Of a stretch of 64,000 nt of DNA, positions 42,165 through 50,542 are shown in pieces; within the stretch, counting starts at the first letter, position 1; the number at the start of each line of letters is the position of its first letter. The stretch is from Candidatus Tidjanibacter faecipullorum (GTDB lineage Bacteria > Bacteroidota > Bacteroidia > Bacteroidales > Rikenellaceae), in contig DXCC01000004.1 in NCBI GenBank assembly GCA_019116245.1, forward strand, positions 1-64,000, in the 5' to 3' direction. The notes under the pieces are model-generated. The model was not told the origin of the DNA, made no database searches, and worked only from the letters and a program-made list of their open reading frames with translations. Made by a program: the position numbers and the translations under genes.

Positions 42165-44549
42165 TTACAGTTTCATAAATGCAGAACGTACGCGGACGTC
42201 CTCATATTGTATCTCGAGGAAGTAGTTGCCTGCTGCCAGCTTGGAAACGGCCAGCACACCGCTGCCCTGCGAGATGGTCAGATCGCCCTCCCAAACCAGA
42301 CGGGCTGCCGAGTCATAGATCCTGGCATCGGCCGAACCGTTGTAGGTGGTGGTCAGCGAAATATTGAGCTGATCGGATGCCGGATTGGGATAGAGGCTCA
42401 TGGAAGTCTTGGCACCCAGGTTCACCGTCACGTTGAAGGTCAGCTCGGCATAACCGCCAGCCGCATTGGTAGCCCGAACGGTCACGGCGGCCGTACCCGA
42501 AGCCTTCGGCGTCAGCGTGAGCACGCTGCCCGACACGGCGGTGGTCACGATCAGTTCCTGCGAACTGGTGGCCGAATAGGTCAATTCGCCCTGATCCGTA
42601 AAGCTGTTGGCCAGATCATAGGTTACGGTCGCACCGATCGTCATGTCGGAAATCGGCTGGGCAATCGTGGGCGGCACAACGCCGCTGGTCAGTTCAATCG
42701 GCTCGGAACGGTTGCCCCAACGGTCTTCAACCACCATCTTGATCGGCAGGTTCACATCATAACGCGAACGAATCATGTAGCTGACCTTGTCGCCCACATC
42801 ATAGAAGTTCACCAGCGTATTCTCGGTTTCGGCACCGTTGTAGGGGATCGTCACGATAAAGTTGGCGACCGCAGCGCCGTTACCGTCGGCCGGTACCGTC
42901 CACGAGAAGTTGAGCGCCGTACCGTCCACGGAGAATTCGGCATCGGTTACCTGAGCGGGCTGGGTGCCCGGATCGTTCGTCAGTGCAGCAGCCGCATCAA
43001 CCAGACCGCGGCCGATATTCTCGAGGTTGTCCTCATCGATGATGCCGCCCAGCGGACGATAGGCATTCAGCAGACGCTCGCGGCATTCAGCAGCCGTAAA
43101 GCCGTCACCGCCGAAGTGCGATACGATCAGACCGGCCACACCCGATACGTGCGGGCAGGCCATCGAGGTACCCCACAGGAACTTGTAGTCCGGCACGCCA
43201 TTGCTCGAATAGGTACTGAGCACCTGCTGGTCGGAAGCCGTCGCTACGGACGATCCGCCCGGTGCGAAGAGGTCGATGGCCGAGCCGTGGTTCGAATAGG
43301 GGCCCATCTGGTAGTTGGGGATCATGGCCGCTACGGCTACCACCTTGTCGCTGGCAGCCGGCAGCAGCGTCTGACCGCCCGTATTGCCGGCAGCAAAGAT
43401 GATCACGCCGCCCTTCATCGGACCGGTCTGGTTGCCGTTCTCGTCGGTACCCGCATTCTCGATGAAATAGTCGAACGCGTCCGCATAGGATTTCGGCAGT
43501 TCGCCCGTCGTACCGAGCGTCCAGCTGTTCTGCGAAATCACGGCGCCGTTATCCGCCGCATAGAGATACGAATCGGGGGCATTGTTCACCACCGTACCGC
43601 TCTCCGGATAGATCTGCAGGGGCATGATGCGCACGCCGTCCTCCGGACCCGTACCGCCAGCCACGCCGCACACGCCGATGCCGTTGTTGTTGATTGCCGA
43701 AATCGTACCCGAAGTATGGGTGCCGTGCGAGCTGTAGTCGATCTCACCCGAATTGTTCACATAGCTCCAGCCGTGCAGGTCATCGACATAGCCGTTGTTG
43801 TCGTCGTCCGCCTTGCTGCTGCCCGAGGCCTCGGCTTCGTTCACCCAGAAGTGAGCGGCCAGGTCGGGGTGCTCCAGGTTGGCGCCGTCATCGTGTACCG
43901 ACACGATCACGTTCGGTTTGCCCGTCTCCAGCTTCCAGGCCTCGAAGGCATTGATGTCGGCTCCGGCCAGAAAACCCGTCGCTCCACCCGCATTATGGTA
44001 GTGCCACTGCTGCGGCAGCATCGGATCGTTGAACGGCATCTCGGCATCGGCACGGGTGATGCCGAAGGCCGGCAGATAGATCGCGCCGTCCGGCACGACC
44101 TCCGCCACGTCCGTACTGCGGATCTTGTAGACCGGCTCGATGTACGACACCAGCTCCTTCAGCGCGCCGAATTCGTCGGCCGCACGCGATACGGGGGTCT
44201 GCTCGTCAAAGTGCAGATCGTACCACAGGTGGAAGCCGTATTTGCGCCGGCGCTCGGCAAATTTGCCGCCATCGGCGAATACGCGACGGATCTCGTCCAC
44301 ACCGAGCGATGCAGCGATCTGATCCAGTTGCTCGTTACCCGATGCGAGCGCCCCACGGGTCACCGCACCGACAGGCAGTGCTTCCGCATCATCGAGCAGT
44401 TTGATTCGGATCCAGCCCTTCTCGATCACGTCGTCATTGTACGTTCCCGATACGGCTACCTCCGGTTCGGTCTGTACGACCTCCTCACGGACACAGCCCG
44501 CCGCTGTCAGCAGACACACGCAGGCCGCCAAATAAGTTGCCCTTTTCAT
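42165..44549 (-). CDS. S8 subtilisin-like lipoprotein protease, paralogue 2 of 6
   Basis: A 794-residue member, the shortest of the intact ones. Signal and lipobox: MKRATYLAACVCLLTAAGC, then VREEV. Triad: Asp220 in VHDDGANLEH (the usual Ser/Thr after Asp is Asp), His275 in SSHGTHTSG and Ser462 in LWGTSMACPH (Trp before Gly instead of Ser). The oxyanion Asn lies in FAAGNTGG. One Fn3-like and one Ig-like module (DMTIGATVTYDLANSF) precede the Por-type tail LYPNPASDQLNISL ... YFLEI ... AFMKL. Promoter-like TAAATTTG lies 50 bases upstream of the start. It starts 2384 bases upstream of its stop with no internal break. Confidence 0.87.
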   Translation of the reverse strand: MKRATYLAACVCLLTAAGCVREEVVQTEPEVAVSGTYNDDVIEKGWIRIKLLDDAEALPVGAVTRGALASGNEQLDQIAASLGVDEIRRVFADGGKFAERRRKYGFHLWYDLHFDEQTPVSRAADEFGALKELVSYIEPVYKIRSTDVAEVVPDGAIYLPAFGITRADAEMPFNDPMLPQQWHYHNAGGATGFLAGADINAFEAWKLETGKPNVIVSVHDDGANLEHPDLAAHFWVNEAEASGSSKADDDNNGYVDDLHGWSYVNNSGEIDYSSHGTHTSGTISAINNNGIGVCGVAGGTGPEDGVRIMPLQIYPESGTVVNNAPDSYLYAADNGAVISQNSWTLGTTGELPKSYADAFDYFIENAGTDENGNQTGPMKGGVIIFAAGNTGGQTLLPAASDKVVAVAAMIPNYQMGPYSNHGSAIDLFAPGGSSVATASDQQVLSTYSSNGVPDYKFLWGTSMACPHVSGVAGLIVSHFGGDGFTAAECRERLLNAYRPLGGIIDEDNLENIGRGLVDAAAALTNDPGTQPAQVTDAEFSVDGTALNFSWTVPADGNGAAVANFIVTIPYNGAETENTLVNFYDVGDKVSYMIRSRYDVNLPIKMVVEDRWGNRSEPIELTSGVVPPTIAQPISDMTIGATVTYDLANSFTDQGELTYSATSSQELIVTTAVSGSVLTLTPKASGTAAVTVRATNAAGGYAELTFNVTVNLGAKTSMSLYPNPASDQLNISLTTTYNGSADARIYDSAARLVWEGDLTISQGSGVLAVSKLAAGNYFLEIQYEDVRVRSAFMKL

Positions 44550-44598
44550 TCAATTAAGATTTATGTGATTTTCAAAAATTACGCTTTGCGCTAACATG

Positions 44599-44606
44599 CA
44601 AATTTA
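44599..44606 (-). promoter_or_regulatory. -7 box of protease paralogue 2
   Basis: TAAATTTG on the minus strand fits TAnnTTTG; the expected start site lies about 43 bases before the ATG. It supports separate transcription of this paralogue. Confidence 0.5.
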
Positions 44607-44688
44607 CAATTCCGTCCGGTTTTTTGCGCCATCCGGTCCGATTATTTTCGGCCGGCCGTCATTTTTCTCCGCCACCGGTCAGAAAGCA

Positions 44689-44723
44689 GCGGGAGGCAAC
44701 CCCGCACCGAGGCTGCCTCCCGC
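44689..44723 (-). terminator. hairpin downstream of protease paralogue 3
   Basis: GCGGGAGGCA and TGCCTCCCGC form a 10-bp stem with a 15-base loop, 23 bases past the stop of paralogue 3. No run of T follows closely. Confidence 0.45.
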
Positions 44724-44746
44724 ATGACACGTTTCCGCGCAGGAAA

Positions 44747-47497
44747 CTATCGTTTCATGAATCCGCCCGAGAGGCGTCCCTTCGACGTATTCACCACGCA
44801 GGTATAGCTGCCCGGACGCAGATCGGCTATCGCATAGGTCGCACTGCCGCCGCGGAACTCGACACGGCCGCTCTTGACCCGACGGGCCGCATTGTCATAG
44901 ATCGTCACCTCGGCGATCTCGTCCGAAATACCGCTGGCCGAGATGGAGAGGTTGTCACTGGCCGGATTGAGGGCAAAGGTCAGCTGCGAGGCATCGCCCG
45001 CCGCATTCTTCACCGTCACCGCCAGCGTAGCCTCCACCGTAGCCTCGGCTGCATCGCCGGTCAGGATGGTCAGACGTCCTTCACCGCGATTCACGGCACG
45101 CAACGTCAACTGGTCGCCCGAGATCTGTCCCGTCACGGCATTGCCTTCGGTCGAAGTGATCCGGTAGGTCAACTGGTCGCCCAGTTCCAGATCGGGGTCG
45201 GTGATGTATTCCGACAGCGAGAGGGTCATCTGATCGCCCACACGCTCCATTTCGATCGTACCGAACTCCTTGATGATCACCGGAGCATGGTTCCACCAGC
45301 CGCTCTCGACGGTCACCGTAAACGGCACATCCAGATAGGCTCCCTCGGTATCGGTGGCCCGTGCCGTCACGGTGCTGACACCGGCCTTCAGCGGCATGAT
45401 GGTCAGCACGCTCTCCTCGTCGATCGACACCTCCACAACCGTCGGATCGGACGACGTGGCCGAGAAAGTCAACGCATCGCCGTAATCGACATCCGGCTCC
45501 GAGAAGTAGTTCTCCATCCGGAAACGTTTGAGGTTGTTTTCGCCGGCGGAGGGAATCGTCAGGTTCAGCAGGCGGGCCTTCTGTACGGGCGGACGGTTGG
45601 TATGTTTCTCGGTCGTTCCCTCAAAGGTTACCTCCTCACCCTCGTTGCCCCAGCGGTCCACGGGTTTCATCTTGAGCGTATAGCTGCGCAACTGAATCAG
45701 TTCGAAGCCGTATTCGTAGGTTTCGCCGACATCCTCGGTATTGACCAGCGTCATGTGCTGCCATTCGCCCACGCCGCTGTCCGTCTTCTCGGCATACTCC
45801 AGTTCATATTTGACAACCGGCATGCCGTTACCGTCGGCCGGCACCTTGCAGTAGATCACCAGACTGTCGGGACGGCCCATGGCGCCGTACTCCTCCAGCG
45901 GATCGGGAGCCACCTTGGGATTCGACATATCGTCCAGCGCCATGCTCGCATCGGCCAGACCGACACCGATCTGGTTGATATACTGGCCGGCGACAACCGG
46001 ACTGATCGGACGCACGCCGGCAAGCAGCTTCTCCTTCACCTGCTCGGCCGTATAGCCGGGCGCACCGTACTTGGAAGCGATCAGCGCGGCAATACCCGAC
46101 ACGTGCGGACAAGCCATCGACGTACCGTACAGATACCCGTACTGGTCGTCAGGCAACGTGCTGTAGATACCCAGCGACGATTCGCCGCCCGGCGCCAGAA
46201 TACTTACCTTCGGCGAATAGTTGGAGTAGCTGGCCCGCGTATAGTTGGCCGCCATGGCCGCTACGGAAATCACCCGATCGTAATAGACCGGATAGGCCAG
46301 CTTATTTGCATTCGAGTTACCGGCAGCAAAAACTACCACGCCGCCCTTGATCGGACCGACCTGTGCCGTACCGGCCTCATCCATACCGGCCTCATCGATG
46401 AAGTAATTGATGGCATCCAGCAGGTCGGGAGCCAAATCGGGCGAAGAGACCTCCCAACTGCACGAGGCAATAACCGCCCCGTTGTCGGCCGCATAGGCAA
46501 ACATGTCATAGTTCGGGATGGCAATGGTGCTGTAGGCATTCCACTGTACGGACATGATCCGCACGCCGTCGCCCGCGCCCGTACCGCCGGCCACGCCGCA
46601 GACACCGACGCCGTTGTTGTTCACCGCGGCAATCGTACCGGCCACATGGGTCGCATGGTTGAAATCGGTAATCTCGCCCTGCTTCAACGCAAAGTTATAA
46701 CCATAAACATCGTCCACATAGCCGTTGTTGTCATCGTCAATGCCATTGCCGGGAATTTCCCCCTTGTTGACCCACATGTTGGCGGCCAGATCGACATGAT
46801 CGACATCGACACCGGAATCCAGCACGGCCACAATGACCGACGGATCGCCGGCCTCCTTCGCCCAGGCCGCATAGAGGTTGATATCCGCGCCTTCTGCCGT
46901 GCCTTCGTCAAGGCCCGTATTGTAGTAGTGCCACTGCTGACCGAGCAGCTCGTCATTGAACGGCGGCTCGACCACCGGCCGCGACGCATCCAGCGCAGCC
47001 GCCATCACCCCTTCATACTGCAGTTCGGCTGCCATGTCGGGCACGATCTGTGCCTCGTCCGGCACCAGCCGGTAGAGCGGAATGGCATACTGCACGCCCG
47101 GCAGCGTCCGCATGCCGGCCTCGGCACGCGACACGGGAACCTCCTCGCCCAGTTTCACGTCATACCACAGGTGCAGGCCGTGTTTGCGACGCCGTTCGGC
47201 ATACTTGCCGCCGTCGCTGAACACGCGCCGGATCTCGGTGGCTCCCAGCTGCTCGGCAATGGCGTCCAGGTCGGCATTGCCCGACTCGACCGCACCGCGC
47301 GTAAAGACACCGGTCCGCAACGCCTGCGCATCCTCGGTCAGTTTGATACGCACCCAACCGGGCACGATGCTCTCGTCGTCGGGCGTCGAGACCTCCATGA
47401 AGTTCTCGTCCTCCCCCGGGACGGGCGCTACCGGCTCCTCGTGGGTACACCCCCAGGCCGCGGCGGCGGCCAGCAAGGCTACTAATGCTTTTTTCAT
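44747..47497 (-). CDS. S8 subtilisin-like lipoprotein protease, paralogue 3 of 6 (two Ig-like modules)
   Basis: A 916-residue member, the longest. Signal and lipobox: MKKALVALLAAAAAWGC, then THEEP. Triad: Asp227 in VLDSGVDVDH (canonical), His281 in FNHATHVAG (Ala for the Gly after His) and Ser460 in YGTSMACPHVSG. The oxyanion Asn is in FAAGNSNA. After the catalytic and Fn3-like parts there are two consecutive Ig/cadherin-like modules instead of one: the first around MENYFSEPDVDYGDALTFSA, the second around LSEYITDPDLELGDQLTYRI. The tail reads FALNPASDNLSISA ... SYTCVV ... GFMKR, with LN replacing the YP of the usual YPNP. Start chosen at the ATG (47497) opening the signal peptide, not 47677. 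Confidence 0.87.
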   Translation of the reverse strand: MKKALVALLAAAAAWGCTHEEPVAPVPGEDENFMEVSTPDDESIVPGWVRIKLTEDAQALRTGVFTRGAVESGNADLDAIAEQLGATEIRRVFSDGGKYAERRRKHGLHLWYDVKLGEEVPVSRAEAGMRTLPGVQYAIPLYRLVPDEAQIVPDMAAELQYEGVMAAALDASRPVVEPPFNDELLGQQWHYYNTGLDEGTAEGADINLYAAWAKEAGDPSVIVAVLDSGVDVDHVDLAANMWVNKGEIPGNGIDDDNNGYVDDVYGYNFALKQGEITDFNHATHVAGTIAAVNNNGVGVCGVAGGTGAGDGVRIMSVQWNAYSTIAIPNYDMFAYAADNGAVIASCSWEVSSPDLAPDLLDAINYFIDEAGMDEAGTAQVGPIKGGVVVFAAGNSNANKLAYPVYYDRVISVAAMAANYTRASYSNYSPKVSILAPGGESSLGIYSTLPDDQYGYLYGTSMACPHVSGIAALIASKYGAPGYTAEQVKEKLLAGVRPISPVVAGQYINQIGVGLADASMALDDMSNPKVAPDPLEEYGAMGRPDSLVIYCKVPADGNGMPVVKYELEYAEKTDSGVGEWQHMTLVNTEDVGETYEYGFELIQLRSYTLKMKPVDRWGNEGEEVTFEGTTEKHTNRPPVQKARLLNLTIPSAGENNLKRFRMENYFSEPDVDYGDALTFSATSSDPTVVEVSIDEESVLTIMPLKAGVSTVTARATDTEGAYLDVPFTVTVESGWWNHAPVIIKEFGTIEMERVGDQMTLSLSEYITDPDLELGDQLTYRITSTEGNAVTGQISGDQLTLRAVNRGEGRLTILTGDAAEATVEATLAVTVKNAAGDASQLTFALNPASDNLSISASGISDEIAEVTIYDNAARRVKSGRVEFRGGSATYAIADLRPGSYTCVVNTSKGRLSGGFMKR

Positions 47498-47532
47498 CAC
47501 TATGTCAATTGATTTACGGATTTCCCTTTTCT

Positions 47533-47563
47533 GCCGCTCCGCACCCCTGCGGGACGGAGCGGC
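47533..47563 (-). other. stable hairpin in the leader of protease paralogue 3
   Basis: GCCGCTCC and GGAGCGGC pair around a GC-rich loop, about 36 bases upstream of the start codon. It could affect translation or mRNA stability; it could also be chance in GC-rich DNA. Confidence 0.3.
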
Positions 47564-47648
47564 ACCGCATTCCGTCCGAAGCCGGAAACGCAAGTTGGCG
47601 ATAAAAATACGTATTATTTTCCATTTCTGCAATCGCCCCGCAACGAAA

Positions 47649-47675
47649 GGCGGCGACCCTTGCGAGGTCGCCGCC
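47649..47675 (-). terminator. terminator-like hairpin downstream of protease paralogue 4
   Basis: GGCGGCGACC and GGTCGCCGCC form a 10-bp stem with a 7-base loop, followed on the minus strand by TTTCG. Confidence 0.5.
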
Positions 47676-47698
47676 ACAGTCGGATCAGGCCTGATCCG

Positions 47699-50302
47699 CT
47701 ACTTTTTCAGGAACGCCCGGTGGTACTCCCGGCCGTTCTCCAGCCGCACCGTCATCGTATAGGCACCGGGAGCCAGCGCGGAAAGATCGCACACGGCGCT
47801 GTCCGTTCCGTCCACTCCCAGGGCAAGCGCCGCCTGCTCCATGACCAGCCGGGCCGCACTGTCATAGATGCGCAGCCGGACCATCGTACTGCCCGCGCCG
47901 GCCACCCCTATCGTGGCGGTCGTTTCGACCGGATTCGGATAGAGGGTCAGCCCCGCTGCCAGCGTCGGCTGCTGGGGATCGGGGTCGGGGTCGGGGTCGG
48001 GATCGGGATCCGGCTCCCCGCCCCCATAGGGGTTGTCGCAGGTCACGGTCACACTCATGTTACGCGTGATGGAAGCGCCCGCCCGGTCCGTCACCGTCAC
48101 TTCGACAATTGTCGAGCCCTGATGACGGGCTTCGATCACCAACTGCGCCCCCTGCACGGCTGCCGTTGCCACCTGCTCGTCCCGGCTCGAGGCCGTGAAG
48201 GTCAGTTCGTCGTCGGGCAGGTCGGGATCGGTGAAATAGGCCGTCAGATCAAGGGTCGTACGGAAGCCCTCCTCACCGTCCCCCTGCGGCAGGCTGACGG
48301 GCGACAGCGACTGCACCAGTTCCGGATCACGGTTGGCATGCGCCAGCGTGGTGCCTTCGCAGGTTACCGTCTGAAGCGATTCACGGCCGAAGCGATCCTG
48401 CGCCCACACACTGAAGGTATAGGTTGTCGCATCCGCCAGGCCGGTCACCTCCGTCTCCAGCGTCTGCCCGACCGAAAGGCGGTTGGGGATCAGCAACTGC
48501 TGCTCCGCGCCCTCCGCCGCGCGATACGTCACGCGGAAAGCGGCCACCGGCATGCCGTTGCCGTCGGCCGGAATTCCTTCAATAGCAAGACGAAGCGCTC
48601 CCTCTACCTTGTCATACGGAGCGGCCGTCACCCGAGCCGGTCCCTCCGGCGCCACAGTTGTCTCCTGCAGGCCGATCAATCCGGCATCGACCAGTCCGAC
48701 ACCCAACTGCTCGGCGATCGACGGATCCACCTGCCAGGCGTCCACCGGCCGGTAGCTGCGCAGCAGGATCTCCTTCAGCCGGTCGGCCGTGAAGCCTGCG
48801 CCGCCGTAGTTGGCCACAATCAGCGCCGCCACACCCGACACGTGCGGACAGGCCATCGAGGTGCCCGACATGTAGACATAACTGTTGGGCGAATAGCCCT
48901 CCTCCTGGTTCCATCCGGTGCTGAGCACCTTACCCTCGCTGCCGAACTTCGTGTCGCTCACACCGGCACCGCCCGGCGCCAGAATATCGACATCGGCGCT
49001 GATGTTGGAGTAGCCGGCCCGCGCATAGTCGGGACACATGGCCGCCACGCTGATGACGCACTCCTCCTGTGCCGGAGGCGTCACCTCCACGGGATTGTAG
49101 TTGTTGCCGGCCGAGAAAAAGATCACGCCGCCCGCCATCGGTCCCGTCTGGTTGCCGAGATCATCCTTGCCGCCCTCGTTGACAAAATATTCGAGCGCCA
49201 CGCGCAGGTCCTCGGGGGTCTGATCCATGTTGGAGAAGTTCCAGCTGTTCTGACTGATCACCGCCCCGTTGTCGGCCGCATAGACGTAAGCCGCCACGCC
49301 GGTCGTCGTATCGTCGCCCGTCGGCGGATAAAGCGGACAGGACATCAGCCGCACGCCGTCGCCCTGGCCCGAACCGCCGGCCACACCGCAGACGCCGACT
49401 CCGTTGTTGTTTACCGCAGCCACCGTACCGGCCACATGGGTGCCGTGGGCACCCGGGGTCAGATTGCCCGTATTCTCATAGAAGTCATAGCCATAGACAT
49501 CGTCCACGTAGCCGTTGCCGTCATCATCCAGCCCGTTGCCGGGGATTTCCCCCGCGTTGATCCACATGCTGGAAGCCAGGTCCTCGTGCTCGTAATCGAT
49601 GGCCACATCCATGATCGCCACAATGACCGACGGATCACCGGCCCGGCGGGCGGGATCCTTCCACACGTCGTACACACCGATGTCCGCTCCTTCCACCGAA
49701 CCGGGCATCGAGCCGTCGTTGTCATAGTGCCACTGCCATTTGAGCATGGGGTCGTCAAACGGCGCGGCGTGTTCGCCTTCGCCCCGGCTGCCCTGCCAGC
49801 CATCCTCGGCGGCAGGCAGCGCGCCCGAACGGATCGTCGCTCCGTAAACGGCCGCATCCGAAGGCCGCATCCGGTAGATGGGCCCCACATACGCCACCTC
49901 GTCTTCGGCGGCAAACCGCTCGGCAGCGCGGGTCACAGCGACCGATTCGTCGATCTTCACGTCATACCACAGGTGCAGGCCGTAACGACGGTGCCGGTTC
50001 TCGAAACGGGGATCGTTCGGGAATACGCACCGCACCTCCGTAGCCCCCAGTTCGTCGGCCAGCCGGTCGATCCGGGCATGGCCCGTGGCCACCGCGCCGC
50101 GCGTGAACCGGCCGGTACGCAGCGCACCGGCCTCCTCCTTGAGACGGATACGCACCCATCCGGGCACAATGTCCGCTCCGTACTGTTCGGCCGCCGGCTT
50201 CTCCACGGGAACCGTACCGGCCGGCTGCTCCCCGCCAGCGCCAGCAGCCCTGCAATACTTCTTGTTTTCATAGTTATGGTTAGTTTGATAGATGTGCTTC
50301 AT
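47699..50302 (-). CDS. S8 subtilisin-like protease, paralogue 4 of 6, signal peptide frameshifted
   Basis: About 867 residues if read from the ATG at 50302, but that N-terminus (MKHIYQTNHNYENKKYC) is not a signal peptide. A proper signal start, MKTRSIAGLLALAG, begins at the ATG 50271 in another frame and cannot reach the body; the Cys-x-x-Glu-Glu segment of the other paralogues is missing too. A deletion around 50228-50240 explains both. The body is intact: prodomain GWVRIRLKEEAG, Asp232 in IMDVAIDYEH (Val-Ala after Asp is unusual), His286 in GAHGTHVAG, Ser482 in SGTSMACPHVSG, oxyanion Asn in FSAGNNYN. Fn3-like and Ig-like modules, a (Asp-Pro)6 linker and the Por-type tail (YPNPVETTATIGV ... 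AFLKK) follow. As drawn it may stay in the cytoplasm or not be made. Confidence 0.75.
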   Translation of the reverse strand: MKHIYQTNHNYENKKYCRAAGAGGEQPAGTVPVEKPAAEQYGADIVPGWVRIRLKEEAGALRTGRFTRGAVATGHARIDRLADELGATEVRCVFPNDPRFENRHRRYGLHLWYDVKIDESVAVTRAAERFAAEDEVAYVGPIYRMRPSDAAVYGATIRSGALPAAEDGWQGSRGEGEHAAPFDDPMLKWQWHYDNDGSMPGSVEGADIGVYDVWKDPARRAGDPSVIVAIMDVAIDYEHEDLASSMWINAGEIPGNGLDDDGNGYVDDVYGYDFYENTGNLTPGAHGTHVAGTVAAVNNNGVGVCGVAGGSGQGDGVRLMSCPLYPPTGDDTTTGVAAYVYAADNGAVISQNSWNFSNMDQTPEDLRVALEYFVNEGGKDDLGNQTGPMAGGVIFFSAGNNYNPVEVTPPAQEECVISVAAMCPDYARAGYSNISADVDILAPGGAGVSDTKFGSEGKVLSTGWNQEEGYSPNSYVYMSGTSMACPHVSGVAALIVANYGGAGFTADRLKEILLRSYRPVDAWQVDPSIAEQLGVGLVDAGLIGLQETTVAPEGPARVTAAPYDKVEGALRLAIEGIPADGNGMPVAAFRVTYRAAEGAEQQLLIPNRLSVGQTLETEVTGLADATTYTFSVWAQDRFGRESLQTVTCEGTTLAHANRDPELVQSLSPVSLPQGDGEEGFRTTLDLTAYFTDPDLPDDELTFTASSRDEQVATAAVQGAQLVIEARHQGSTIVEVTVTDRAGASITRNMSVTVTCDNPYGGGEPDPDPDPDPDPDPQQPTLAAGLTLYPNPVETTATIGVAGAGSTMVRLRIYDSAARLVMEQAALALGVDGTDSAVCDLSALAPGAYTMTVRLENGREYHRAFLKK
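47975..48010 (-). repeat. hexanucleotide repeat coding (Asp-Pro)6
   Basis: Six consecutive 6-base units (GACCCC or GATCCC on the minus strand) encode an Asp-Pro linker between the Ig-like module and the sorting tail of protease paralogue 4. The units differ only at the third codon base, so slippage can change linker length without shifting the frame. Confidence 0.85.
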
Positions 50303-50486
50303 TCGGCAGTCGGCCCGCAAGGCCCCGAAGCCCACGGCCCGGGATCGGCGCAAGCCAACGCAAGGTTGAATTTACGGATTTTTCATGAAATCATTCCACC
50401 TTTTACCGGAAAAGCAGCCAGCCAGCCAGCCGGCCACGCCATCCATCCGTTCCGTCCAGCAGGCGCCACGACTGCCGGACAATGCA

Positions 50487-50520
50487 CGGGGCGGCGGAAT
50501 CGCATGATTCCGCCGCCCCG
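50487..50520 (-). terminator. hairpin downstream of protease paralogue 5
   Basis: CGGGGCGGCGGAATC pairs with its complement around a GCAT loop, 23 bases past the stop codon. The stem is very strong but has no T tract. Confidence 0.45.
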
Positions 50521-50542
50521 AAAGCATTGCTCCGCAGGATGC

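Noticed and set aside
39540-44594. 1684-residue plus-strand ORF antisense to protease paralogues 1 and 2
   Set aside because: His/Arg/Gly/Val-rich composition typical of the complement of GC-rich coding DNA; it runs through intergenic gaps and promoters and has no domain or signal. The minus-strand proteases are clearly the real genes.
44624-47485. 953-residue plus-strand ORF antisense to protease paralogue 3
   Set aside because: Shadow frame with the same composition as the other antisense ORFs.
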